Origin: Ardenticatenaceae bacterium
GTDB lineage: Bacteria; Chloroflexota; Anaerolineae; Promineifilales; Promineifilaceae
NCBI GenBank assembly: GCA_020634495.1
Contig: JACKBR010000071.1
Span: 1-17,903 of the forward strand
Reading direction: 5' to 3'
DNA: 17,903 nt
Each line of letters opens with the position of its first letter. Position 1 is the first letter of the stretch. Shown here piece by piece: positions 6,908 through 15,215 of the stretch. Below the pieces are notes generated by a model, which saw nothing but the letters and a program-made list of their open reading frames with translations, ran no database searches and was not told the origin of the DNA. A program made the position numbers and the translations under genes.

Positions 6908-8290
6908 ATGAGTACGTCAGATTTAAGCGACCATTTACACCGCGTGGTCAAACTGGCGATAGACAGCGGAGAGGTGGCATCTATTGAAGAGGCGCAACGC
7001 TTATTCGCTGGTTATCAACTTATGATAGAAGCAGGACCCGCCGTAGCTGCCTCTCCAACTTTACAAGCTGCACTTTTGACCGCTGTTAACGCAGGCCGCC
7101 GTTGCTTTCTAGGAGGTGTCCGCGTTGCTGGCGATCTGGATATGGAACTGCGAGTGCCGTGGCGACGGTGCCGCACCGTTGCGGAGGCAGTAGTTCAATT
7201 GCAGGGGCAGATCGTGGATGCAGTGATACCAGAGGTTCCGCGCGTATTGATTGGGTCTTCGAATACACCCATTGAGGTTGGTGAGTTTGCGGTTCACGCG
7301 ACTTTCAATGGCTGGTCTGGCGCTGTCGTTCCGGTCGGTGGCACCCATCGGTTGCCTGAGCAGATGGAGTTTATTCCCTCAGGCGTGCTTGCCGGAGCGC
7401 TCGCCGTATCAGAAGCGTTTCAACACGTTCGGGGGAACGTTTTGGCAGGACGTCGCTCCGAAGGGTTATCCCTCTGGCAACTTGGCGAAGCCATATCCTG
7501 GCTTGATGCGGACCCAGGCCCCCCATTGGAAATTCTGCCCAACGCGCTGTGGTTAATTGGTTTGGGTCATCTTGGCCAGGCCTATCTCTGGCTGCTTGGC
7601 TTTCTCCCTTATGCGCAACCTGAGAACGTCCGCTTGGTTCTCCAGGATACTGATTCTTTAGTAGAAGCTAATGACAGCACTTCAATGCTAACAGATATGT
7701 CCTTGATCGGTAAGAAGAAGACAAGAGCCATGGCGCAGTGGTGTGAGCAGCGCGGCTTTCAAACATTAGTAAACGAGCGCCGTTTCAAAAACAACTTTTC
7801 GGTCGCTGATGAGGAACCGCAGGTGGCCTTATGTGGTGTGGATAACGCACTCGCCCGGGCCGCTCTCGAAGATGTCGGTTTCAGGTGGATAATCGAAGCC
7901 GGTCTGGGACGGGGTACTCGCGAGTATCTTGCTTTCCAGGTGCATACGTTCCCGGCAGCGCGTATGGCGCGAGATCGATGGGCCAGCTTAGGCGATGGTG
8001 AAAATATGGAGGGGACCGTCCAGCAACCAGCCTATCAGGCGCTCAAAGGCATCGACCACTGTGGGTTGACTCAGTTGGCCGGGCGAACGGTGGGTGCTCC
8101 GTTTGTTGGAACGGCAACAGCGGCAGTGGTGGTTGCTGAACTCCTGCGCATGATGATGGGAGCGCACCGAAATGAAATAATCGATGGAAGCTTACGGACG
8201 CTGAACGGCCGTCTCGTCGTGCCAAGTGAGCTGCCACCCGGCACGTTTAATCCGGGCTATACAATGGCTGGAGCTGAATTCTGCTCTTAA
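6908..8290 (+). CDS. bilD-like: E1-like ThiF-fold activating enzyme (BilD-like)
   Basis: The product has 460 residues. About 1-205 form an N-terminal domain of no catalytic family I recognise. Residues 210-460 are a ThiF/MoeB/E1 Rossmann domain with GLGHLG (218-223), the acidic D247-T-D249 after the second strand, N255, a lysine run K269-K271 and the VDNA element at 312. The usual arginine three residues after the asparagine is a threonine (T258). C385 in DHCGLTQL is a plausible thioester cysteine. There is no CxxC zinc pair, which separates it from MoeB/ThiF biosynthetic enzymes. It should adenylate the C-terminal glycine of the ubiquitin-like protein and transfer it to the E2. The start has GGAGG close upstream. 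It is the last of the four core conjugation genes. Confidence 0.85.
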   Translation: MSTSDLSDHLHRVVKLAIDSGEVASIEEAQRLFAGYQLMIEAGPAVAASPTLQAALLTAVNAGRRCFLGGVRVAGDLDMELRVPWRRCRTVAEAVVQLQGQIVDAVIPEVPRVLIGSSNTPIEVGEFAVHATFNGWSGAVVPVGGTHRLPEQMEFIPSGVLAGALAVSEAFQHVRGNVLAGRRSEGLSLWQLGEAISWLDADPGPPLEILPNALWLIGLGHLGQAYLWLLGFLPYAQPENVRLVLQDTDSLVEANDSTSMLTDMSLIGKKKTRAMAQWCEQRGFQTLVNERRFKNNFSVADEEPQVALCGVDNALARAALEDVGFRWIIEAGLGRGTREYLAFQVHTFPAARMARDRWASLGDGENMEGTVQQPAYQALKGIDHCGLTQLAGRTVGAPFVGTATAAVVVAELLRMMMGAHRNEIIDGSLRTLNGRLVVPSELPPGTFNPGYTMAGAEFCS

Positions 8291-8347
8291 GTGGCTCAAA
8301 TGTCGCTCGATCACGAAGTAGGCTCTGGCAGGAAAGAGGTATAAATC

Positions 8348-9283
8348 ATGTTAATCAAGAAACGACGTATTCGAAATCTCAAGGCTAATCTCCCAATCGG
8401 CCAGCAGGGTGACACAATAATCTTCGCGATTCGGGACATTGACCAGTTTGCAGGGACGTTGAAGCAGCTTGGATTCACCAAGGAGCTGGACACTGGGGAA
8501 ACGGTCCTGCCGGCACCACAGGGGCCAATTAGCCAGTACAATGCCGAGGGAAAGTACATTAAGCATAAGGATCAGCCTAAAGAAACGGCTTATCGGCAGG
8601 CGGAGTGGACCTGGACCGAGTGGCACGGCCGTGATCAGGTTGAGCAATCGGATATTGTTGATGTCCCATACAAGCGCTACCCTCGCACTTTTCTCCCTCC
8701 GCCAAGCGTTGAGCTTACCATTGTAGTAGATCGACAGGGACGAAGATTGGTGTCATCCCCTCCATATAGGTACGGTGAAGATGATGAGGGAATGGTTCAC
8801 ACGATCAATCTTTTCCTGGAATTATTTGGGCAGTGTCATGTCCTCACAGGTGGTTTGGATGAGATCATCCCTGCAAATATTCGCTACTTAAACTGGCGGA
8901 TTTTGCCGCCTGGGCGAAGTCCTTGGGAAGAACTTCGAAAACAGGTGGAGGAAATCATCAAACGTCAGCCACGTGGCAACCAGCCCGTGATCATGAAGCG
9001 AATTGAGACTATCAATAACTATGGCCCTGAGTTTGTCGCCATAGGCCAGGCTGGCTTCAGTGGTTATCTAATCTTTGGATTTCCAGCACACACCCTTTAT
9101 ATTTTAGAAAGCACCCAGGTTAACAATGCTACTTATGTATTTGCAGAAGATTGGGAAGAGTTGTCGAGGAAGACAAAGGCAGAGATTCTAAATCACGAGC
9201 TACAAGAAGATAGAATCATTCACCGAAAAGAATGGTTCGTCCGAATGCGGAATTTGCTGGCTGGTCTGGAATCAAATGAATGA
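8348..9283 (+). CDS. Conserved protein of unknown function linked to the conjugation operon
   Basis: This is a 311-residue soluble protein with no membrane segment or signal peptide. It starts at an ATG with AAAGAGG about nine bases upstream and sits 57 bases after the E1 gene. Notable stretches are LKANLPIGQQGDTIIFAI near the N-terminus, a tryptophan-rich WTWTEWHG, VPYKRYPRTFLPPP near residue 115, a central WRILPPG, and AGFSGYLIFGF followed by FAEDWEELSRKTKAEILN near the C-terminus. No catalytic signature is apparent. The overall pattern recalls hypothetical proteins I have seen annotated in accessory regions of unrelated bacteria, but I cannot name a family. It overlaps the next gene by eight bases. 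Position suggests a target-recognition, regulatory or effector role in the conjugation system; that is inference. Confidence 0.75.
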   Translation: MLIKKRRIRNLKANLPIGQQGDTIIFAIRDIDQFAGTLKQLGFTKELDTGETVLPAPQGPISQYNAEGKYIKHKDQPKETAYRQAEWTWTEWHGRDQVEQSDIVDVPYKRYPRTFLPPPSVELTIVVDRQGRRLVSSPPYRYGEDDEGMVHTINLFLELFGQCHVLTGGLDEIIPANIRYLNWRILPPGRSPWEELRKQVEEIIKRQPRGNQPVIMKRIETINNYGPEFVAIGQAGFSGYLIFGFPAHTLYILESTQVNNATYVFAEDWEELSRKTKAEILNHELQEDRIIHRKEWFVRMRNLLAGLESNE

Positions 9284-9503
9284 TGTCGTGACACAATATA
9301 TTTACAAGGCGAGAGGCAACGCGGTTGGGGACGTCCGCGGTAAATACATCCTTGCAATGAACGGTCAAGCCATAGGGCAGCTTAACGGTAGCCATGTTCA
9401 CAAACTATCAGGCCGGTATGTTGGTGAGTTGCAGCGAGATATGGTCGTCAATAAGTGGTTGGGTAATCTCGGTAATATTGGCCTACTTTCGGGATGCGTG
9501 TAA
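9276..9503 (+). CDS. Small glycine-rich beta-repeat protein (beta-flower-like)
   Basis: This 75-residue protein contains a repeated pattern of the form VG-x-VRG-x-YI, IGQLNG-x-HV and LSGRYVGEL, spaced by about 11-14 residues. Such short glycine-turn beta repeats resemble the small four-fold beta-flower type of protein; the resemblance is by eye. The C-terminus reads NKWLGNLGNIG. It overlaps the end of the preceding 311-residue gene by eight bases (shared ATGAATGA), which supports co-translation. It has only a weak ribosome binding site of its own, consistent with coupling. Function is unknown. It may be a binding or scaffold module of the neighbouring system, or a separate accessory gene. Confidence 0.65.
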   Translation: MNDVVTQYIYKARGNAVGDVRGKYILAMNGQAIGQLNGSHVHKLSGRYVGELQRDMVVNKWLGNLGNIGLLSGCV

Positions 9504-9761
9504 AAAAGTCCCACTTTGAAGCATCATTTGGACAGCTTTAATCTAAACATATCTTCTAAATCATCATAGCGGATGTAGAAGTGATAAAAATAGGTCAAAT
9601 ACATCTGCTATTAGGCCTCGTAAGGGCCAAAATTTACGTCTGCTATTGTTCTTTGATACTGTTTCTGGCCAAATTTGCCAGAAGAATGCATGGAAAGCGG
9701 GTAAAATTACACATATCCCGATACCAGGCCAACATTGCGTCAAATACATAGAGACGGCTCA
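9504..9761. promoter_or_regulatory. Intergenic region before the STAND gene, with direct and inverted repeats
   Basis: This 258-base AT-rich region has no convincing gene. It contains an 11-base direct repeat GTCAAATACAT at 9594-9604 and 9739-9749, a 9-base direct repeat TCTGCTATT at 9604-9612 and 9639-9647, and an inverted repeat TTCTGG/CCAGAA at 9663-9668 and 9678-9683 with a palindromic CAAATTTG in its loop. No promoter with good hexamers and spacing could be fixed. The repeats are candidate operators for the downstream gene. Confidence 0.4.
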
Positions 9762-12700
9762 ATGAATTCTTCAGAAATTGATGTAGAGAGAGAAATACAA
9801 AGTATTACCGACAAACCGCCTGCTTATGAAGGGCAGGGCTATCCTTATTTTGGCTTGCCAGGTCGGGATAGGAATTTTGAAATTCTTCTGTATTCTTTAT
9901 TCAGTGTGGAGATAAGGGATAGAAAGCACACTGGAAGATTTGACAAAGTAAGTTTAATGCCAGGGGTTGGAGAGCAAGCACGTGACATTGTACTTTCTTA
10001 TCGCGGTAAGAGAGTAGGGGTTGTTCAGTGTAAACACTCTATTAACTCTGCAAACAGAGAAAACAAACCTGATGTAGCACGTGAGATAATAAAATTCGTG
10101 CTTTATTACCTGCAAGATAAATCCCTAATTCCAGATTTAGATGATTTTACCTATTACTATGCAGTGTCGTCTGATTTCACACGACCAGCGATTGACTTGT
10201 TAGATAACTTCAATGACCAAATACTTGAAGAAGACAGTTTTGTGGATTGGGTTAGTCAAGTCATTCAGAATTGCAAAGCATTTCGGGAGATCAAGTTTGA
10301 CGGCATCAAGGATAAACTTTCAGTAATATTACGCTCAATTACTGTTAAAAAGCTCACTGCGGTCGATCTCGATCTAAAACTATCTGCCTATCCAGAGATC
10401 GTCGTCCGCTTCTTTTCAGTTGAGAAAGTCTTTTCATTTGAGGATGTTCAACGGATCGAACAGAAAATCGAGAGTCTACCCCAGACCATTTTCAGCAGAA
10501 TTGGAATTTATTACCCCAGAGAGAGCGAATTTCGCGCTATTTCTGAGTCCTCTTTTATCAAGCCACAATTGTCCAGACCATTTATTGGCCGAGAACATAT
10601 TTGCCGGGACATCATCAATGCTTCAAAAACAGCAAATTTGGTAGCAATCTTGGGCATTGCTGGTGTCGGGAAAAGTGCTATGATGCACAGGCTGGCTTCC
10701 GAATTCGATTCAAACCAAGTTTACTGGCACGAATTTCGGCAAGGTTTGACCTCCCTCAACCAAGTATTACTTAGCTTGGCACGGTTCCTTGATAGTGATA
10801 TTGCATCAAGTAGTTCCACGAGTTTATTTCAGCTTGTGCAAATTCTTCTCTTGCAAGAAGATATTGAAGGAGCAATTCACTTAATCGTTTCGCGTCTCAA
10901 CACATCGGATTATTATTTGTTCTTCGACTCGATCCACCACATTGAAGATAGCGAATTCCTCAATGGATTTTTTAGCTTTCTTAAGGAGAATTTACGTCAG
11001 AGTGTAGTCTTTGTGGCCGGGCGAACTAAGCCAAACTTTTACACTGTACTGGATGAAGCAAGAGGAATCGCCAAGTCTATCGGGTTGCCTGGTTTTTCTG
11101 AACATGAAATAGTGGCATTCTTTGACGCAAAAGGTCTTACGGTTGATGAAAGAGCTGTCCAAATCCTACATGATCGTTTCGATGGCTTACCCATTGCGTT
11201 AGAGCTTTTTGAAATTTTAGCTTCTTCCTCTACATCAAATGATGAGCTGCACCTATTTATTGAAAAGGCGGAAAACCAAACCATTGAATACTTGTTTCAG
11301 GAAGTATATGAACAACTTGAAACCGTTGAACGTAACCTGCTAACTGTTGCCGGTATTTTCGTTTTCCCCTTCTCAAAAGAGCAGCTACTGAGTATTCATC
11401 GTACTTTATTTAAGGGGGACGAGAATCAAGCGTACTGGACGAGACAGTTGGAAAAGAGGTTTCTACTACAGGAGTATGCAGGCGGTTTTTATCAGATTCA
11501 CGAGGTTCTTAAGAGTTTAGTATGGGAATTTGTGGATGAGCCAAACGATCTAATGGTTCAGGTAGCCTATTGTCTTCTTGAAGAAAAAAGCGGGGAAATG
11601 TTAGCAGAACTTGAGGCTGTTTCTCTGTTTTATCGGGCGGGAGATTTCGACCTGGCATCTGATGTATTAGTTCCCTTACTGGATGAATGTTTGGTCCCTT
11701 ACTATCCAGACTTAGGGGAGTTGCTTCTAGATCGATTTACTGAAGACGTAGTTTCACCTGAAAGGTGGATATGGCTAATTGGAAGTAGAGGTATTCTTGC
11801 AAACTTTTGGCGGCAGTTTGATGAAGCTAGAGTTTATTATCTCGAAATGCTGCACAGAGCTAGGGAATTGAAGGAACAAACTGCAATTGCAATTGCAAAT
11901 CAACGTTTAGGTACATTTTATCACAGCCAAGATTCTAATATGGCAGAGAAATACTATCTTGATAGCCTAGAGATTAAGAAAAATCTTGGCGATATACAAG
12001 GACAATCTCAAATTTATGCCAATTTAGGTGCGCTATATTGCGGATATAAACAGTTCGACAAGGCACGTTCAACTTTAGAGCAAGGCATTGAGCTTCTTGA
12101 AAATAATGAAGCACCAGAATGGGCTAAGCTATCTTTGTATGGCAACTTAGGCTATCTGTTCACAGAAAGAGAACAATGGGATAAGGCTCAGGAATATGCT
12201 GCGAAAGCTCGGCAAATCGCCCTAGAAATGAGTTGGTTCGATGACTTTGCTCGATCAACTGGCAACCTCGGACTTATTGAATTCAAACAAAACAACCAGA
12301 AGGCTGCACGCGATTATTATTTGGAGGCTTTAACAATTGCTCAAGAACATAATCTATGGCACATTGAAGAATTAGCCCTGAACGGACTTTTCGTACAAAG
12401 TATCCAACTTGGCAACTATGCTGAGGCCATAGATTTTGGAGATAGGCTTGTGGAGATCAAGGAGAAAGTTGGAGATACGAAAGGTCTGGTAATGCTCTAT
12501 TTTGATATTGGAGGACTATATTTCAATATCAATAAACCCAATGATTCTGTAGCGTATTACGAAAAGGGAATAGACCTGCTTGAATTAATCACGGAAGATG
12601 ATCAAATCCAGGTATTTCTAAACAACGTCATAGTCATTGGCGATAGGCTGGGAGATATAGTACCAATCACTACAGCTCTCAAGAAGTTAAAGAATAAACT

Positions 12701-13967
12701 ACTTACACATTCGCCAAATTATCTATTGGCGAAAGTCTATGGAACTTTAGGAAGTATTTATTCAGGCATAGGTAAAGGCCGCGTCAGTCTAGCTTGCATT
12801 AAACAAGAAATCGCTATTTTGAAGCAATTGGGGCGATTTGAGGATGAGATTGAAGCATGGATTCATCTGGGCGATATAAACTCAAAGTTGAGCTATTTTG
12901 AGGATGCTCTGAAAGTCTATGGTGAGGCTATCAGACAAGCTCAGATAAATCGTCAAACGCACCTTATCATTAAAGCTTACCGTAATCGAGCTAATTGTTT
13001 TGCTATGTTGGATTTCTGGGAGCAGGCTTCAATTGATTACCAGAAGGCGTTGGAAGTTGCCAACAAAGCCCATATTCAGCCAGATACAGACTTGATTCAT
13101 AACGTGGGGATCGCTTTTCGTGTTGACGAACAATACCAGGAGGCAATAAAGTTGCTAAATTCGGCTCTGAAAGTCTATCGTGAGCAGGCTAACGTCAAAA
13201 ACCAAATTCAAATGCTGACAGAACTAGGCCTTGCTCATCGAGGTTTATTAGAGAACCAGGATGCACTGAGTTGTTTCTTTGAGGCATTAAAACTTAGTCG
13301 TCAGAATTCACGACTGAGTGATGAGTCAAACATTTTGATCAAGTTGGGAAACTACTACCTTGAAGATGAACCGGAGAAAGCTAAAGAATTTTATGAGCAA
13401 GCATTGAATGCAGCTCGCGCTGCTGGCGATACGAACTTAGAAGAAGGGAGTGTTCTTTCCCTGTGTTATGCTCATCGGCTTTTAGGGACTGTTGAACAAA
13501 TAGAGGACGAATTCAAAACAGTGGGAGAACGAGCTGGAGAATTACAGCACTACGATAATCTGGCTCAGTTTTGTACTTTGGCTGGAGAACTTAATTTCGA
13601 TGAAGGTGACATTGAAACATCAGCCGAGATGTTTGAGCAGGCGATTGTTGCCGTTTTTATGGCTTGGTATGAACGATGGTCACAATTTGACGGGGGCGAA
13701 GGAGAGCATTTAGTTAAATTTTCAGGCTTGGGGGAAATTATCAGTGCAATCTTCAAGTGCATAGAACGGACACTAAACCAACAAAATTTAGTGCAAGCCC
13801 AAGAATTTCACGATCAATTGTTGAGCAAACTGCAGGGTTCAGACTACTGGGAATCCATTGAGCCTATTGTAACTTGGTTTTTGGAACCGATAAGAAATTA
13901 CTTTGATGAACCTGCTCACCAGTCGTTCCGTGATTTTTCATTATCCGTCTTGAGTGTTTACGAGTGA
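9762..13967 (+). CDS. Nuclease-STAND NTPase-TPR antiphage-type sensor
   Basis: The product has 1401 residues. The N-terminal ~200 residues are a restriction-endonuclease-like domain with E71, D75 (in EQARDI) and Q89-C-K91 on the next strand, the D...QxK form seen in Mrr-like nucleases. A STAND/NB-ARC NTPase follows: FIGRE near residue 282, Walker A GIAGVGKS (298-305), Walker B LFFDS with D389, a VAGRT sensor strand and the GLPIAL motif near 485. From about 670 to 1300 there are many TPR-like helical pairs (for example ANLGALYCGYKQFDKA). This matches NLR-like immune proteins in which the repeat array senses a trigger, the NTPase oligomerises and the nuclease degrades DNA. The ATG at 9762 has a weak GAGA upstream; an in-frame TTG at 9735 is less likely. 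Base composition is clearly AT-richer than both neighbours, suggesting separate acquisition. Confidence 0.88.
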   Translation: MNSSEIDVEREIQSITDKPPAYEGQGYPYFGLPGRDRNFEILLYSLFSVEIRDRKHTGRFDKVSLMPGVGEQARDIVLSYRGKRVGVVQCKHSINSANRENKPDVAREIIKFVLYYLQDKSLIPDLDDFTYYYAVSSDFTRPAIDLLDNFNDQILEEDSFVDWVSQVIQNCKAFREIKFDGIKDKLSVILRSITVKKLTAVDLDLKLSAYPEIVVRFFSVEKVFSFEDVQRIEQKIESLPQTIFSRIGIYYPRESEFRAISESSFIKPQLSRPFIGREHICRDIINASKTANLVAILGIAGVGKSAMMHRLASEFDSNQVYWHEFRQGLTSLNQVLLSLARFLDSDIASSSSTSLFQLVQILLLQEDIEGAIHLIVSRLNTSDYYLFFDSIHHIEDSEFLNGFFSFLKENLRQSVVFVAGRTKPNFYTVLDEARGIAKSIGLPGFSEHEIVAFFDAKGLTVDERAVQILHDRFDGLPIALELFEILASSSTSNDELHLFIEKAENQTIEYLFQEVYEQLETVERNLLTVAGIFVFPFSKEQLLSIHRTLFKGDENQAYWTRQLEKRFLLQEYAGGFYQIHEVLKSLVWEFVDEPNDLMVQVAYCLLEEKSGEMLAELEAVSLFYRAGDFDLASDVLVPLLDECLVPYYPDLGELLLDRFTEDVVSPERWIWLIGSRGILANFWRQFDEARVYYLEMLHRARELKEQTAIAIANQRLGTFYHSQDSNMAEKYYLDSLEIKKNLGDIQGQSQIYANLGALYCGYKQFDKARSTLEQGIELLENNEAPEWAKLSLYGNLGYLFTEREQWDKAQEYAAKARQIALEMSWFDDFARSTGNLGLIEFKQNNQKAARDYYLEALTIAQEHNLWHIEELALNGLFVQSIQLGNYAEAIDFGDRLVEIKEKVGDTKGLVMLYFDIGGLYFNINKPNDSVAYYEKGIDLLELITEDDQIQVFLNNVIVIGDRLGDIVPITTALKKLKNKLLTHSPNYLLAKVYGTLGSIYSGIGKGRVSLACIKQEIAILKQLGRFEDEIEAWIHLGDINSKLSYFEDALKVYGEAIRQAQINRQTHLIIKAYRNRANCFAMLDFWEQASIDYQKALEVANKAHIQPDTDLIHNVGIAFRVDEQYQEAIKLLNSALKVYREQANVKNQIQMLTELGLAHRGLLENQDALSCFFEALKLSRQNSRLSDESNILIKLGNYYLEDEPEKAKEFYEQALNAARAAGDTNLEEGSVLSLCYAHRLLGTVEQIEDEFKTVGERAGELQHYDNLAQFCTLAGELNFDEGDIETSAEMFEQAIVAVFMAWYERWSQFDGGEGEHLVKFSGLGEIISAIFKCIERTLNQQNLVQAQEFHDQLLSKLQGSDYWESIEPIVTWFLEPIRNYFDEPAHQSFRDFSLSVLSVYE

Positions 13968-14046
13968 CGATAGCTTGAGAAACTCAGTGCCAGACAACAC
14001 CACAGTTGAAATTGTGCAAAGTCTACGTTTACACTTTAGTCAACAG

Positions 14047-14074
14047 TAGACATCCCCCTTTTTCTTGCTATACT
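14047..14074 (+). promoter_or_regulatory. Candidate strong promoter for the recombinase gene
   Basis: TAGACA (14047-14052), a 16-base spacer and TATACT (14069-14074), with an extended -10 TGC at 14066-14068, give near-consensus sigma-70 hexamers. Transcription would start near 14081, leaving a leader of about 80 bases before the ATG at 14162. It shows that the recombinase can be expressed independently of the upstream STAND gene. Confidence 0.6.
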
Positions 14075-14161
14075 ATAAGTCACTTAATAATAGTTAAGCG
14101 ACATATAAAGATGTGGAAGGTTAATTCCGACCTCCCCACCGGGATCGGCAGGAAAAAAGAC

Positions 14162-15214
14162 ATGAGTCACCAATTGCCACTTTCTGAACGTGATATTCCT
14201 ACAGAGTTACCGTGGCTGCACACGGCATCCTTCCTGGAAAGTGTCGGCAGCCGCAGCCTGAAAACCGAAGGCACGTATCTGGCGGCGCTGCGCTACTTTG
14301 CCGACTGGATCCAGGTCGGCGGCCACGCCGGTTTTGACCTGGAGCAGCCCTGGCCGTTGGATTTGGCGCCCTTAACAACTGAGCTGATGCTGAAGTTCAA
14401 CGAAGCGCTGCGCTCCGCGCGGGCGCAAAACACCGGCCGGACTTACATGGCGGCGCTGCTCAGCTTCTTCAGCTACTTGGTGAGCATTGACCGGCTTCCC
14501 CCAGGGTTAAGTCTGGAAAAAGTGCGGGAACGGCTGAAGCGGCAGCGGAAAACAGCATTACGGCCGTCATCGAAGGTGGTCAACCTGGACACGATACGCC
14601 AGCAAGTCCCCCTCATCGTCGATTACTACTGCACGCTCCCCCTACCCTCCTCCGGCAATGACCCTTACAACCGGCGGCTGTCGCTGCTGCGGGACCGGGC
14701 ATTGGTGATGGTGTTGTACAGCACGGCCGTGCGCATCAGCGAGGCTGTATCGCTGGATCGCAAGCACGTGGCCAATGGCCAGGCGGAAGACGTCCTGATC
14801 ACCGGCAAAGGCGGCCGTACTCGCACCATTCACTTTCTGGATTATGCCCGTGAGGCGATTCGGGCTTACCTGGCCGAACGCAGCGACAACAACCCCGCCC
14901 TGTTTATCTCCCACAGCCGGCGCGCCGACGGCAAACGGCTGACGACCCGGTCGGTGCAGCGAATCGTGGAAACGGCCGTTGCCGCCCTCGATCTCGACGC
15001 CTCCCTCACGCCCCACGATTTCCGCCACTACCGAGCCACAGAGCTGCTACGGGAAGGTGTGCCGGTCGAGGTGGTGCAGGAATATCTGGGCCATGCCGAC
15101 ATTTCCACCACCCGTTCTGTGTATGCGCCCATCATCGGCAAGAATATTGTCAAGGAGTGGTTGAGTATCCTGGAAGGACCAATGGAGCGGGCGGCGCGAT
15201 TGAAGGAAAGCTGA
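14162..15214 (+). CDS. Tyrosine recombinase/integrase (XerC/D-like)
   Basis: This is a 350-residue phage-integrase-family recombinase. It has an N-terminal SAM-like core-binding domain (about 20-145) and a C-terminal catalytic domain with the full residue set: R191 (in AVRISEA), K216 (in GKGG), H285 and R288 (in PHDFRH), H311 (in LGHAD) and nucleophile Y321. An in-frame TTG at 14006 and ATG at 14111 lie upstream. The ATG at 14162 is preferred because GGCAGGA lies about eight bases before it, and the TTG at 14006 precedes the promoter. It sits at the switch from the AT-rich core to the GC-rich flank and carries three ACGGCCGT copies. It could be the integrase of the island or a resident recombinase; no attachment site could be identified. 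Confidence 0.92.
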   Translation: MSHQLPLSERDIPTELPWLHTASFLESVGSRSLKTEGTYLAALRYFADWIQVGGHAGFDLEQPWPLDLAPLTTELMLKFNEALRSARAQNTGRTYMAALLSFFSYLVSIDRLPPGLSLEKVRERLKRQRKTALRPSSKVVNLDTIRQQVPLIVDYYCTLPLPSSGNDPYNRRLSLLRDRALVMVLYSTAVRISEAVSLDRKHVANGQAEDVLITGKGGRTRTIHFLDYAREAIRAYLAERSDNNPALFISHSRRADGKRLTTRSVQRIVETAVAALDLDASLTPHDFRHYRATELLREGVPVEVVQEYLGHADISTTRSVYAPIIGKNIVKEWLSILEGPMERAARLKES

Positions 15215-15215
15215 A

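Noticed and set aside
9594..9749. Repeats before the STAND gene as a CRISPR array or integron site
   Set aside because: Only two copies of each short repeat, with unequal spacing and no cas or integron features nearby.
13965..14020. Hairpins after the STAND gene (TGAG/CTCA and CACA/TGTG) as terminators
   Set aside because: The stems are only four to five base pairs and no T-run follows.
14006..14161. Recombinase start at TTG 14006
   Set aside because: It lies upstream of a strong promoter and the added residues resemble translated intergenic DNA; ATG 14162 has a better ribosome binding site and fits family length.
14642..15028. Antisense open frame over the recombinase catalytic domain
   Set aside because: It is a shadow of GC-rich coding DNA; the sense frame carries the full recombinase active site.
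14162..15214. Recombinase as an integron integrase
   Set aside because: No integron-specific insertion or attC-like array is visible; it looks like a general XerC/D-type enzyme.
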